The notes under the pieces are model-generated. The model was given only the letters and a program-made list of their open reading frames with translations. It was not told the DNA's origin and did no database searches. Below are positions 33,685-42,307 of a DNA stretch of 42,446 nucleotides, in pieces; the stretch's first letter is position 1; every line of letters begins with the position of its first letter. The stretch spans positions 1 to 42,446 of the forward strand of contig LVAX01000086.1 of the NCBI GenBank assembly GCA_001604215.1, in the 5' to 3' direction. The DNA is from Clostridiales bacterium Firm_18 (GTDB lineage: Bacteria > Bacillota > Clostridia > Monoglobales > Firm-18). The position numbers and the translations under genes are program-made.

Positions 33685-35238
33685 ATGAAAACAGTACTTG
33701 TATGTTTGAACTCAAAATTTTCTCACTCTTCGCTTGCAATAAGGTATTTGGAAAAATACTGCGAAAATTTCCGCCCTGAAACGGCGGAATATACCATAAA
33801 CGATGATGTTTATGACATCTGGTCCTCCCTTGTCCGAAAAAAAGGAGATATTTACTGCTTTTCCTGCTATATATGGAATATCGAAAAAACCGCCGTTGTC
33901 GCGTCAATGATAAAAACCGCACTGCCGGGCTGCAAGATAGTATTCGGTGGCCCCGAAGCGGCCGGCAAACGGGATTTTGTTGATTACAGGGTAATCGGCG
34001 AAGGCGAAGAAGCCTTGTATTATTTGCTCTCATGCCTTGAGCAGGGAAAATGCCCGCCCGAGGTAATACAAAAAGAAACGGATATTTCAAAAATTCCGTT
34101 TCCATACACAGAAGACGAAATCAAAAAGCTTAAAAACAAGATAATATACTTTGAAACATCCCGCGGCTGCCCGTACTCGTGCGCGTACTGCCTTTCGTCC
34201 ATCGACAAAAACCTTCGCTTTTTCCCGATGGACTATGTGAAAAAAGGCTTGTCGTTTTTTTTCGGCAACAATGTACCGGTTGTAAAACTGGTTGACAGAA
34301 CTTTCAACTGCCACAATGCCCGGGCTGCGGAAATAATTAAGTTTATCACGGAAAACAGCAAAAACACATGCGTCCATATGGAAATGGCGCCCAATTTGAT
34401 TAATGATGAAATCATAAGCCTGCTTTCCCGCGCCCCGCACCTTTTCAAGCTTGAAATGGGCATACAGTCAACCAACCCCAAAACCCTCAAAGCAATAAAC
34501 CGGGAGTTTGACCTAAAAAAATCAGCCGAAAACATCAGGCGCCTTGCTCAAACGGGCATAAAAATTCATCTTGACCTAATTGCGGGGCTACCGTATGAAG
34601 ATTACGAATCAATCGGACAGTCCTTTGATTTTGTTTACTCACTGCAGCCCGACATGCTCCAGCTTGGCTTTTTAAAGGTTTTAAACGGTACGCCTATACA
34701 GTCGCAGGCGGGCATTTATTCATCACCCTACCCGCCGTATGAGGTTCTGAAAACGGACTGGCTCTCCCCGCAACAGCTTTGCCGGTTAAAATCAATTGCC
34801 AAAGCGGTGGACCGCTTTTACAACAGCGGCGTGTTCAAAAAATCAATAAAAGCGCTGACAAAAGACTCTCCCTTTCCGGTATTCGAAAAGCTTGCGGAGC
34901 TGCTCCAATCAGCTGAAAAAAACGGCAGGATACCCCGGCATAAGCTATACAACCTGCTTTATGATTTCGGCGGCGACAAGATAAAGTTTGAGCTTGCCTG
35001 CGACTTTTTGCTAAATAACCAGAATACCCCGCTTCCGCCTTTTATTTTGCGCACCGAGCCGCAAAGCTACAAAAAATTGCTTCGCAGCTTTGTAAAAATC
35101 AACGGTTTAAGCTTAAAAACCCTGCGCATTGAGCCGATATTCGGCAAAATAATGATGGCGGATTATTCGCAAAATAAAATTGCCGATATAACACAGGATT
35201 TTATTAATTTAGCGAAGCAGGAAGGTTTATCTTTTTGA
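33685..35238 (+). CDS. B12-binding radical SAM protein (DUF4080-type)
   Basis: Cytoplasmic iron-sulfur enzyme of 517 residues. The N-terminal B12-binding-like domain (about 1-125) ends in F-G-G-P-E-A and V-I-G-E-G-E. The radical SAM barrel carries C162-x-x-x-C166-x-x-C169 in [11 protein letters not shown], followed by D-R-T-F-N and the later E-M-G-I-Q-S and D-L-I-A-G-L-P segments. The C-terminal 170 residues resemble the DUF4080 region. ATG 33685 is preferred to GTG 33673 because GGCGG is 9 bases upstream and the family begins M-K-x-V-L. The B12 signature His motif D-x-H-x-x-G is not seen, so cobalamin binding is uncertain. The stop overlaps the convergent rhamnose isomerase gene by 12 bases. 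Confidence 0.88.
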   Translation: MKTVLVCLNSKFSHSSLAIRYLEKYCENFRPETAEYTINDDVYDIWSSLVRKKGDIYCFSCYIWNIEKTAVVASMIKTALPGCKIVFGGPEAAGKRDFVDYRVIGEGEEALYYLLSCLEQGKCPPEVIQKETDISKIPFPYTEDEIKKLKNKIIYFETSRGCPYSCAYCLSSIDKNLRFFPMDYVKKGLSFFFGNNVPVVKLVDRTFNCHNARAAEIIKFITENSKNTCVHMEMAPNLINDEIISLLSRAPHLFKLEMGIQSTNPKTLKAINREFDLKKSAENIRRLAQTGIKIHLDLIAGLPYEDYESIGQSFDFVYSLQPDMLQLGFLKVLNGTPIQSQAGIYSSPYPPYEVLKTDWLSPQQLCRLKSIAKAVDRFYNSGVFKKSIKALTKDSPFPVFEKLAELLQSAEKNGRIPRHKLYNLLYDFGGDKIKFELACDFLLNNQNTPLPPFILRTEPQSYKKLLRSFVKINGLSLKTLRIEPIFGKIMMADYSQNKIADITQDFINLAKQEGLSF

Positions 35239-36471
35239 CAATACTTCCTTTTCGTATGCCTTGACTTCCTTCAGCCAATTTTCCCTGACCGGCACGTTGT
35301 TTTTCTCGCAGTAATAATCCCAAACCGCTCCGAACGGGTAGCTCTTAAGCTCCTCAAGCATTGCAAGGCGGGTTGTAAAATCACCGTCGATTTCGCATTT
35401 TTTAAGCGCATCCGACGGCTCCAAAAATGCCGCAAGCAAAGCTTTTTGCGTATTACGTATACCTATGGTCCACGCCGCTAACCTGTTTATGCTTGCATCG
35501 AAAAAGTCAAGGGCAATATGCGTTCTTTCAAAGCAATCGCCGCGAACAAGCTCCCTTGCTATTTCCAAAAGCTCATCGTCATAAATAACCACATGGTCGC
35601 TGTCCCAGCGTACCGGACGGCTGATATGCAAAACAAGCTCCGGAACAAACATCATAATCGAAGAAATTTTATTGGAAACCGTCTCGGTCGGATGGAAATG
35701 CCCGGTATCAAGGGTTAACGCGGTTTTGTTTTTAACCGCGTAGCCCATGTAGAATTCATGGCTGCCCACAACATAGCTTTCCGAGCCTATACCGAAAACC
35801 TTGCTCTCAACCGAGTCAATATGATATTTTTTATCGATTTTACGCTCCAGTATTTTGTCAAGGCTGTCTGCAAGACGCCTTCGCGGAGCAAGCCGGTCAA
35901 CCGGCATATCCTTATACCCGTCCGGAATCCATATATTCATCGCGGAAACGATGCCAAGCTCTCTTCCGAAATATTCGCTTATTGCACGGCATGCAATCCC
36001 GTGTTCTATCCAATACCTGCGTATGCCTTCGTCCGGGTGGCTAAGCGTAAAACCGTCGTCGCTTTTAGGATGCGAAAAAAATGTAGGGTTAAAGTCAAGG
36101 CCTATATTCTTCTCCTTTGCCCACGACACCCACCTTGCGAAATGCTCGGGCAGCAGTTCGCTTCGCTCAACCTTTTTACCGTCCGTTTCCGCATAAATCG
36201 CATGAAGGTTAACCTTATTATTGCCGGGCACAAGGGACAATACCTTTTCAATATCCTGCCTGAGTTCGTCCGCATTTCGCGCCTTGCCCGGATAATTGCC
36301 AGTTGCCTGTATGCCTCCGGTAAGCTGGCCGCCCTCAAAGCCCGAAACATCGTCACCCTGCCAGCAATGAATAGAAATGCTTATATCCTTCATTTTTTCA
36401 ATCGCCTTATCAGTATCCACACCGATTTGCGAATATATCTCTTTGGCCTGATTATAATTTTGATTTGTCAT
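35227..36471 (-). CDS. rhaA: L-rhamnose isomerase
   Basis: Cytoplasmic enzyme converting L-rhamnose to L-rhamnulose, 414 residues, normal length for RhaA. Family features are [14 protein letters not shown] near residues 30-45, the metal-ligand region with [11 protein letters not shown] near 130, [10 protein letters not shown] near 260, and [12 protein letters not shown] near 293. ATG 36469-36471 is preferred to an ATG four codons earlier because AAGGG abuts the latter and lies 11 bases before the former. It follows the class II aldolase gene by 24 bases on the same strand. A rhamnulokinase gene is absent here. Confidence 0.95.
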   Translation of the reverse strand: MTNQNYNQAKEIYSQIGVDTDKAIEKMKDISISIHCWQGDDVSGFEGGQLTGGIQATGNYPGKARNADELRQDIEKVLSLVPGNNKVNLHAIYAETDGKKVERSELLPEHFARWVSWAKEKNIGLDFNPTFFSHPKSDDGFTLSHPDEGIRRYWIEHGIACRAISEYFGRELGIVSAMNIWIPDGYKDMPVDRLAPRRRLADSLDKILERKIDKKYHIDSVESKVFGIGSESYVVGSHEFYMGYAVKNKTALTLDTGHFHPTETVSNKISSIMMFVPELVLHISRPVRWDSDHVVIYDDELLEIARELVRGDCFERTHIALDFFDASINRLAAWTIGIRNTQKALLAAFLEPSDALKKCEIDGDFTTRLAMLEELKSYPFGAVWDYYCEKNNVPVRENWLKEVKAYEKEVLSKR

Positions 36472-36495
36472 AATATAATACATCCCTTCTTATAT

Positions 36496-37575
36496 TTATT
36501 TTTCCGCTACACTCTTACGGTAGCTTTCAACTTCCCAGTTTGCAATAAAATCTATAAGCCAATCGGGCATAAACACCCCGCCGCCAAAGCTTTCGGCATA
36601 TACCGCTATCTTAACCGTATCGCAAAACAGCTCGGCCGCCGTTTGAGCCGCCTTTTCACTTTCGCCGCAGGCATAAACGCCATTGCCGCGTACCGCAGTT
36701 ATCTTAGGCAGAAAACCGTATTTTTCCGAAAAACCCTTTGCGGCATCTTCCGCATCATCGATTTTTTCAACAAACATTGCCTTGTGATTATAATAAACCA
36801 TATGGTCGGGAGTAAACGCGGAATAAACCTTTTTAAATTCATTTTCATTTTGTATATAATTTAAAATTTCATTATTGCATACGAATGTTATAAAATTTGC
36901 ATCCAACGCATTTTTTATTTTATCCGGCTGGGGATTTAATATAGCGGGCGACATATCGGGAAATCTTTTTATCCTTGATTTTACCGCATCATAAACCCCT
37001 TCGGTCATATCGATTATCTCCTGCACGGTATCCCCGGCTATAAAAACGCCGTGATTTGCAAGAAAAACCAAATTTGCCCTTTTGCCCGTCTTTTGATATT
37101 CCTCTATTTTGGTTTTAACCTCGCTTGCAAGAACATAACCCGGCATGGTAGGGGCAATCCATATCATGTCATCGCCGAAAATCTCCCTTGCAGCCTTTTC
37201 GCCGCAGGCAGAGCATGTAAGGCCGTTAATCAATGCAGGGTGCGTATGCACCACATATGCTTGCGAAAACAAATCATGAAGCGATGTTTCAACGCTGGGG
37301 CGCTTGCTTTTATCCTCCCGTGCCTCCATAAGATCGGCAAGCACCTCGCCCTCGCGCCTTTTCGTATCTTCAGGGTACTCCTTTTCCCACACCTTAGCCA
37401 GCTTCTTTCGGTTTATCTTGACAAAACCGTCCTCGGTTATCGTGGCAAGAGTAGTCCCCGAACCTTTTATATACAAAAAGTTTTCATCCTTGTACGAGGT
37501 ATTTCCTCCCCCCGCCAATACATAATCCTTATTTTGGCCGTAATAATTTGAAATTCTTACAAGTTCAGACAGCAT
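36496..37575 (-). CDS. Class II aldolase, probable rhamnulose-1-phosphate aldolase
   Basis: Cytoplasmic zinc aldolase of the class II aldolase/adducin family, 359 residues. Key elements are G-G-G-N-T-S-Y-K near residue 22, the metal-binding H-T-H-P-A near 110, and L-A-N-H-G-V-F near 175. It resembles the aldolase half of the bifunctional rhamnulose-1-phosphate aldolase/lactaldehyde dehydrogenase but ends before any dehydrogenase domain. Adjacent rhaA makes rhamnulose-1-phosphate the likely substrate after phosphorylation, giving dihydroxyacetone phosphate and L-lactaldehyde. AAAGGA precedes ATG 37573-37575 and the pair has its own promoter. Confidence 0.85.
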   Translation of the reverse strand: MLSELVRISNYYGQNKDYVLAGGGNTSYKDENFLYIKGSGTTLATITEDGFVKINRKKLAKVWEKEYPEDTKRREGEVLADLMEAREDKSKRPSVETSLHDLFSQAYVVHTHPALINGLTCSACGEKAAREIFGDDMIWIAPTMPGYVLASEVKTKIEEYQKTGKRANLVFLANHGVFIAGDTVQEIIDMTEGVYDAVKSRIKRFPDMSPAILNPQPDKIKNALDANFITFVCNNEILNYIQNENEFKKVYSAFTPDHMVYYNHKAMFVEKIDDAEDAAKGFSEKYGFLPKITAVRGNGVYACGESEKAAQTAAELFCDTVKIAVYAESFGGGVFMPDWLIDFIANWEVESYRKSVAEK

Positions 37576-37596
37576 ATTATCATCCTTTCACATAGT

Positions 37597-37625
37597 ATTA
37601 TACTTTAACAACTTATTTTTTTCAA
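37597..37625 (-). promoter_or_regulatory. Sigma-A type promoter of the rhamnose genes
   Basis: On the minus strand TTGAAA (37620-37625) and TATAAT (37597-37602) are 17 bases apart, 22 bases from the aldolase start codon. Confidence 0.75.
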
Positions 37626-37658
37626 TGATTATTTTTCATATACTGTATATTTTGCGTA

Positions 37659-37676
37659 AAACGGATATACCCGTTT
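37659..37676. promoter_or_regulatory. Inverted repeat upstream of the rhamnose promoter
   Basis: AAACGG (37659-37664) and CCGTTT (37671-37676) surround ATATAC; GTATAT at 37645-37650 also pairs with that centre. It lies 34 bases upstream of the rhamnose -35 and 41 bases before the feo -35, a plausible site for a sugar-responsive regulator. Confidence 0.4.
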
Positions 37677-37716
37677 AATGTTTTTTGCATGTTTACTACA
37701 AAAATATATTGTATTG

Positions 37717-37745
37717 TTGACAAAAATACCACTTGGCTATATAAT
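37717..37745 (+). promoter_or_regulatory. Consensus sigma-A promoter of the feo operon
   Basis: TTGACA (37717-37722) and TATAAT (37740-37745) are perfect and 17 bases apart, 42 bases before feoA. A palindrome follows at the start site. Confidence 0.88.
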
Positions 37746-37761
37746 GTTAGCATAGGCTAAC
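37746..37761. promoter_or_regulatory. DtxR/IdeR-like palindromic operator of feo
   Basis: GTTAGC (37746-37751) and GCTAAC (37756-37761) around ATAG, directly after the -10. The half-site resembles the GTTAG/CTAAC core of DtxR/IdeR iron boxes. Binding here by an iron-loaded repressor would block initiation. The half-spacing is wider than the classical box, so the exact regulator is uncertain. Confidence 0.65.
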
Positions 37762-37786
37762 CACGAAACAATTAGGGAGGTTTCAC

Positions 37787-38026
37787 ATGGAGATTACGGT
37801 CAAAAATCTTAAAATCTCAGAAAGCGCAGCGGTCAAAAAAGTTTTAGGCTCCGGGGCGGTAAGGCGAAGGCTTCTTGACATGGGCATTACACCCGGCGCG
37901 GTTATAACAATGATAAAAACCGCTCCGCTCGGAGACCCCATTGAAATAAAAGTACGCAATTATCAGCTCAGCATCAGAAAAGCCGAGGCGGATTTGATTA
38001 TTGTGGAAAAAGGAGGCGGCGATTGA
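37787..38026 (+). CDS. feoA: Ferrous iron transport protein A
   Basis: A 79-residue cytoplasmic SH3-like protein that assists FeoB in Fe(II) uptake. The family pattern is complete: R-R-R-L-L-D-M-G-I-T-P-G in the middle, then A-P-L-G-D-P-I-E-I-K-V and the C-terminal L-S-I-R-K-A-E-A-D. GGGAGG lies 7 bases before ATG 37787. The feoB start follows after one base, and their coding regions are in one operon behind a consensus promoter and a putative iron box. Confidence 0.96.
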   Translation: MEITVKNLKISESAAVKKVLGSGAVRRRLLDMGITPGAVITMIKTAPLGDPIEIKVRNYQLSIRKAEADLIIVEKGGGD

Positions 38027-38027
38027 T

Positions 38028-40064
38028 ATGCCGTTAAAATTCGCACTTGCTGGTAACCCGAACAGCGGAAAAACAACACTGTTTAACGAACTCACCGGAA
38101 GCACCGCCCATGTGGGCAACTGGCCGGGAGTAACGATAGATCGCAGGGAAGGACGGTATAAAGGCGCCGGAGAAGAAATTGACATTGTAGACTTGCCGGG
38201 AATTTATTCCTTGTCACCATACACCCCTGAGGAATTAATTGCAAGAAACTTTATTATAGAAGAAAAGCCGGACCTTATCATAAATATTGTAGACGTAACA
38301 AATCTGGAAAGGAATTTATACCTTACAACCCAGCTTTTAGAAACGGACTGCCCCATTATTGTCGCCCTCAACATGAGCGACCAGCTTGAAAAAAGAAAAT
38401 CCTATATTGACAGGGCAGGCCTTGAAATGGCCCTTGGCGTACCTGTCGTGGGTATTTCGGCACTGCGCTCCAGGGGAACGGATGAGCTTATGAAAAGAGC
38501 CATCTCGACTGCCAGGAAAAAAAGGTCCGGGCACACCGTACTATGGCATACACAGCTTGACGATGCAATAACGAAAGCATATACCCACCTGTTAGAAACA
38601 GGAGCAAGCCATCCCCTGTTTAAAGCAGTAAAAATAATCGAGGGTGATATACACGTTGCGGCGGACGATGAGATGAAAAGGCTCAGGGATGATTTAAAAA
38701 AAGAATTTGACGATTTGGAAGCAACCGTTGCGGATTTAAGATATAAATATATCACAAAACATTTTTCACGTTGTTTAAAAACAACGCAAAACCAAAACGA
38801 GCTTTCCTTTTCAGAAAAAGCCGATAAAATCCTGACGCACAAGTTTTTGGGAATACCGATATTTTTGCTTTTCATGTATTTGATTTTTCATTTAACCTTC
38901 GGAGAAAATCTTTTTTCAATCGAGGGAGTTCCTTCCCCCGGCAAACTAATGCAAGGCGGTGCGGAATATTTAATAGATCAATTAGCAAATATCGTTTCCG
39001 GGCTGCTTGAATCCGCCGGGGCCTCGGATTGGACATACGGCTTGCTTGTTGACGGTATAATCGGCGGCGTCGGCGCGGTACTGTCGTTTGTGCCGCAAAT
39101 AATGCTTGTATTCTTTTTCCTTTCGGTATTGGAAGACAGCGGCTACATTGCCCGCGCGGCATTTATCATGGACAGGCTGCTTCGCAGGTTCGGGCTTTCG
39201 GGGCGCTCATTCATGCCTTTGCTTATGGGCTTCGGGTGCAGTGTCCCGTCGATTTTAGCAACAAGAACCCTTGAAAGCGACCGGGACAGGCGGCTAACTA
39301 TGATATTAATACCTTATATGTCCTGCGGTGCTAAAATGCCGATATATGCCTTGTTCGCGGCTGCGCTGTTTAAACAGCACTCCGATTTTATGGTGTTCGG
39401 CATGTATGTCTTAGGGATAACAACGGCGGTTACCTCCGGAATTATCTTAAAAAAGTTTGTGTTCAAAGACAGCGTGATTCCGTTTATAATGGAGTTGCCC
39501 GACTACCACAGGCCGAGACTGAGAAATTTGCTTTTGCACATATGGGAAAAGCTTAAGGGGTATATTATCAAAGCAGGAACGATTATTCTTATTTCCACCG
39601 TTGTAATATGGTTTCTTGCAAACTTTGACATTACCCTTAAAATGGTGGAGCAAAACAGCGCCGACAGCATTCTGGGCAAAATAGGCAATGCAATAAAGTT
39701 TATTTTCGTGCCCCTTGGCTTTGTCGGTAAAACCGACGGCTGGAAAAGCGTTGTAGCTATTTTAACGGGAATAATAGCAAAAGAGGCAGTCGTATCAACC
39801 CTTGGCGTTTTGTATACGTCAGCTGCCCAGGCGGATATTGCGGGAGATACCTTTATAGCAACAATTGCCGCAACATTTACCCCTGTTTCCGCTCTTTCCT
39901 TCATGGCGTTCAATCTGCTGAGCATCCCCTGCGTTGCCGCATTGTCGGCCCTTACGTCCGAAATGAAAAGCACTAAGTGGACGTTGTTTTCGATTGCCTT
40001 TTGGGTAACAATGGCATGGATCGTATCTTTTTTGATATACACCATAGGAAGCCTGTTGATTTAA
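38028..40064 (+). CDS. feoB: Ferrous iron transport protein B (GTPase permease)
   Basis: Inner-membrane Fe(II) transporter of 678 residues. The N-terminal G domain shows G1 G9-N-P-N-S-G-K-T, G3 D55-L-P-G and G4 N115-M-S-D118. A helical GDI-like linker (about 175-275) follows, then a membrane half with Gate motifs: G-x-C-S-V-P near residue 405 and several helices to the end. ATG 38028 is preferred to in-frame codons inside feoA because GGAGG is 11 bases upstream and the G1 motif then begins at residue 9. It is followed after 30 bases by a Cys-rich membrane gene that commonly accompanies feoB. Confidence 0.97.
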   Translation: MPLKFALAGNPNSGKTTLFNELTGSTAHVGNWPGVTIDRREGRYKGAGEEIDIVDLPGIYSLSPYTPEELIARNFIIEEKPDLIINIVDVTNLERNLYLTTQLLETDCPIIVALNMSDQLEKRKSYIDRAGLEMALGVPVVGISALRSRGTDELMKRAISTARKKRSGHTVLWHTQLDDAITKAYTHLLETGASHPLFKAVKIIEGDIHVAADDEMKRLRDDLKKEFDDLEATVADLRYKYITKHFSRCLKTTQNQNELSFSEKADKILTHKFLGIPIFLLFMYLIFHLTFGENLFSIEGVPSPGKLMQGGAEYLIDQLANIVSGLLESAGASDWTYGLLVDGIIGGVGAVLSFVPQIMLVFFFLSVLEDSGYIARAAFIMDRLLRRFGLSGRSFMPLLMGFGCSVPSILATRTLESDRDRRLTMILIPYMSCGAKMPIYALFAAALFKQHSDFMVFGMYVLGITTAVTSGIILKKFVFKDSVIPFIMELPDYHRPRLRNLLLHIWEKLKGYIIKAGTIILISTVVIWFLANFDITLKMVEQNSADSILGKIGNAIKFIFVPLGFVGKTDGWKSVVAILTGIIAKEAVVSTLGVLYTSAAQADIAGDTFIATIAATFTPVSALSFMAFNLLSIPCVAALSALTSEMKSTKWTLFSIAFWVTMAWIVSFLIYTIGSLLI

Positions 40065-40094
40065 AACTCTTGCAAAACAGAAAGGAGCGTTATT

Positions 40095-40250
40095 ATGCGG
40101 CCTATTGATATTTTCGTAATTCTATTTGTTGCCGCCATTGTAATCGGAGCGGTTATTTATCTTATCAAAAAGAAAAAAAGCAAAACATCCGTGTGCGGCT
40201 GCTCCTGCGACGATTGCAGCATAAACTGCCCCTCAAGAAAAAAAGACTGA
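40095..40250 (+). CDS. FeoB-associated Cys-rich membrane protein
   Basis: A 51-residue protein. One transmembrane helix (about 5-24) is followed by a lysine-rich stretch and a C-terminal cluster of five cysteines (C-G-C-S-C-D-D-C-S-I-N-C). This matches the small FeoC-substitute family found after feoB in Firmicutes. It might bind Fe(II) or an iron-sulfur cluster and help FeoB, but its biochemical role is not established. AAAGGAG lies 8 bases before ATG 40095. It closes the feo operon. Confidence 0.92.
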   Translation: MRPIDIFVILFVAAIVIGAVIYLIKKKKSKTSVCGCSCDDCSINCPSRKKD

Positions 40251-40308
40251 GCCGATTTGTAAAAATTAGTTATCACACATTCTGAAGTCCCCTTTTCTTT
40301 TGAATTGT

Positions 40309-40337
40309 CAAGACAATAGAACCGTCCCCTTGTCTTG
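40309..40337. repeat. REP-like hairpin with GAACCGTCCCC loop, possible feo terminator
   Basis: CAAGACAA (40309-40316) and TTGTCTTG (40330-40337) enclose a loop containing GAACCGTCCCC, followed by a T-rich run. This loop motif recurs, in my recollection, beside REP-associated Y1 transposases in Firmicutes; no transposase is present here. The stem could also terminate the feo operon, as it lies 58 bases after its last stop. Confidence 0.6.
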
Positions 40338-40400
40338 TGTTTTATTTTGTTTCATATAGCACGTTTTAGCAAGGTGTAGAGTAAAAAAATCCCATAACTA

Positions 40401-40429
40401 TTGAAAAATTTGTGGGATTATGATATAAT
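40401..40429 (+). promoter_or_regulatory. Sigma-A type promoter of the ECF sigma operon, within an inverted repeat
   Basis: TTGAAA (40401-40406) and TATAAT (40424-40429) are 17 bases apart. AATCCCA (40388-40394) and TGGGATT (40413-40419) flank the -35 as an inverted repeat and may be an operator. Confidence 0.65.
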
Positions 40430-40474
40430 ATGTAATAATTATTAAATACAGATATAAAGGAGTTACGTATCTAT

Positions 40475-41023
40475 ATGATTATATATGTAGTAATTCAAGA
40501 TACATCAGATCAACTTAAAGTGGAAAAATTATATTATCAATATAGATACCTTATGTATAGAGAGGCCAATAAAATATTACACGACCACCATCTTTCAGAG
40601 GACGCAGTTCAACAGTCTTTTATAAGAATAATAGATAACCTACATAAAATAGATGAGATTATTTGTCCCCGAACCAAAAATTATGTGGTTATTATATGTA
40701 GGAATATAGCCTTAAATTTTCTCAAGAAAAGGACATATTTGAATAACAACAGCAATGATATTGATGAAACGGAAATTAATACTGATAATGTATTAGATGA
40801 TCCGCTAAATATTTTGATTACCAAAGAGAGTGTATCTCGGATTGGGGTGGCAATAGAGTTATTAGCTCCAATTTACCGAGATACATTATTGTTGAAAGAA
40901 ACCTATGGATACAATAATCAAGAGATTGCGAATTTAATGGAAATCTCCGCAGAAACTGTTAAAAAGAGATTGTTTAGGGCCAGAAAATTACTCATTCACG
41001 CCTTAGAGGGGGAACTAAAATGA
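40475..41023 (+). CDS. ECF-type RNA polymerase sigma factor
   Basis: A 182-residue alternative sigma factor. Region 2 covers about residues 15-90 with the S-E-D-A-V-Q-Q-S-F-I-R-I segment, and region 4 covers about 125-178 with a helix-turn-helix ending in E-T-V-K-K-R-L-F-R-A-R-K-L-L. It is followed, with a 4-base ATGA overlap, by a membrane protein that is its likely anti-sigma factor. The start ATG 40475 has AGGAG 12 bases upstream. Codon use is visibly more AT-rich than in the feo genes, suggesting recent acquisition. Target genes probably include the secreted protein downstream, which is inference. Confidence 0.88.
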   Translation: MIIYVVIQDTSDQLKVEKLYYQYRYLMYREANKILHDHHLSEDAVQQSFIRIIDNLHKIDEIICPRTKNYVVIICRNIALNFLKKRTYLNNNSNDIDETEINTDNVLDDPLNILITKESVSRIGVAIELLAPIYRDTLLLKETYGYNNQEIANLMEISAETVKKRLFRARKLLIHALEGELK

Positions 41024-41703
41024 ATGAAAATAAAACCTTTGATAAACTGATAGACCAGTTAATTCATGACGCAGCGAATATCTCAGCAGATAATTTAGGT
41101 CAAAATCTTCCTGAACCTGAACCCGTTGAGTTTTCGGAAAAACATAATTTGGCAATGAAAAAACTTTTCAAGCAGGAACGAAGAAAAATTATCATCAGAA
41201 AAATGATAAGAAACAGTAAAAAAGTTGCTATTTTATTATTGGTGTTGGTTTTGACTGCAAGTATTTCAATTTTTAGTGTTCAGGCTTGGAGAGTTAAGTT
41301 TTTGAATTTTATTATGAATATCGGACAAACAAATTCCGATATACAATTTTGGAATGATAATGGATCAGGTGATACCTATTCATCGGATGATGTTACACTC
41401 GGTTATATTCCAGAAGATTTTAAGTTCGTTAGTAGTCAGGCCAGAATGAATGGCGTATCTCTGCTTTTTCAAAAGGACGAAAATTCTTTCGCATTGCAGA
41501 TACAACCCGTGGATGCTTTACTTGCTGTAGATACTGAAAAGGCAGAGATGGAAAAAATAATTATTAACGGAAAAGAAGCTTTATATAGCTCAAATAATAA
41601 CACAAACCTATTAGTGTGGCATGATGATATTTATTCGTATTTGCTTAGTGGCAATATATCCAAAAGTGAAATGGTTAGAATTGCAGAAAAAGTACAAAAA
41701 TAA
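41020..41703 (+). CDS. Probable membrane anti-sigma factor (DUF4367-like)
   Basis: A 227-residue single-pass membrane protein: a cytoplasmic N-terminus (1-65) rich in charged residues, a transmembrane helix at about 68-90, and an extracellular domain (about 95-227) with a G-Y-I-P-E-D-F-K-F segment typical of DUF4367 outer domains. Its start overlaps the ECF sigma gene by four bases, the usual arrangement for sigma/anti-sigma pairs. No zinc-binding H-x-x-x-C-x-x-C motif is visible, so it would bind the sigma factor by a non-ZAS N-terminus. Confidence 0.75.
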   Translation: MNENKTFDKLIDQLIHDAANISADNLGQNLPEPEPVEFSEKHNLAMKKLFKQERRKIIIRKMIRNSKKVAILLLVLVLTASISIFSVQAWRVKFLNFIMNIGQTNSDIQFWNDNGSGDTYSSDDVTLGYIPEDFKFVSSQARMNGVSLLFQKDENSFALQIQPVDALLAVDTEKAEMEKIIINGKEALYSSNNNTNLLVWHDDIYSYLLSGNISKSEMVRIAEKVQK

Positions 41704-41790
41704 ATTTTTAAAAAAATCAAATAATCTTGTCCCCAAATCCTTCTTTTGTTGGTTATTATTAACGAAAACCAACATAAGGAGGATTTTATT

Positions 41791-42210
41791 ATGAAAAAAG
41801 CTGTAATTTGTTTGATGGTTGCCATGTTTTTATGCGTGGGCATAACCAACGGATTTGCCGTCAGTCCCAATGTTGAGCCGGATACGAATATCTCTCCCAA
41901 GTTCATAGCGATTGTATCATGCATCAACAATTTAACGCTAAACCCCGGCGGTCTGTTAACATGTGAGGGCGAAACATTAGTAAACAGCGCATACAAGGCA
42001 GGACTCACTATGGAGCTTCAGCAATACATCAACGGAGATTGGGAAACAATTAAGACATGGAGCGGATCAGCTCCACAAATTATTTATCTCGGCTATAATT
42101 GGTATGTTGTAAAGGGAACATATCGGCTCCAATTAACACATACCGCTATAGACGGAAGCACAGTAATAGAAAGTGTTGTTAAATACAGTAGGACGGTTAC
42201 TTATAATTAA
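41791..42210 (+). CDS. Small secreted protein (DUF6147-like)
   Basis: A 139-residue exported protein with a signal peptide (M-K-K-A, hydrophobic core, cleavage near F-A-V, about residue 23). The mature part is a predicted beta-sandwich (strands from N-N-L-T-L through E-L-Q-Q-Y and K-G-T-Y-R-L-Q-L-T-H) with two cysteines. It resembles small secreted DUF6147 proteins as I remember them; no enzymatic motif is seen. AAGGAGG lies 8 bases before ATG 41791, and an 8-bp inverted repeat (41747-41754 with 41767-41774) sits just upstream of that site. It follows the sigma/anti-sigma pair by 87 bases. Confidence 0.75.
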   Translation: MKKAVICLMVAMFLCVGITNGFAVSPNVEPDTNISPKFIAIVSCINNLTLNPGGLLTCEGETLVNSAYKAGLTMELQQYINGDWETIKTWSGSAPQIIYLGYNWYVVKGTYRLQLTHTAIDGSTVIESVVKYSRTVTYN

Positions 42211-42251
42211 GCTTTTTTGCTCATGCCAAACGGAACAGGGAGGTGATTCCA

Positions 42252-42266
42252 ATGGGCTTAATATGA
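42252..42266 (+). other. Four-codon minigene with strong ribosome site
   Basis: GGGAGGTGATTCC precedes ATG-GGC-TTA-ATA-TGA. The ribosome site is near perfect but the frame is only four codons. It may be a leader peptide for the lipoprotein gene that starts 41 bases later, or the remnant of a truncated gene. Confidence 0.35.
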
Positions 42267-42307
42267 AACTAAAATTTTGCAGCAGGAAAAGGTGAGGAAT
42301 TAGTAAG

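Noticed and set aside
35758..36864. Long plus-strand open frame (368 codons) over rhaA and part of the aldolase gene
   Set aside because: It is antisense to two well-identified enzymes, has no ribosome site, and its product resembles no protein family.
37746..37786. Riboswitch in the feo leader
   Set aside because: The leader from the predicted start to feoA is under 40 bases, so only a protein operator is plausible.
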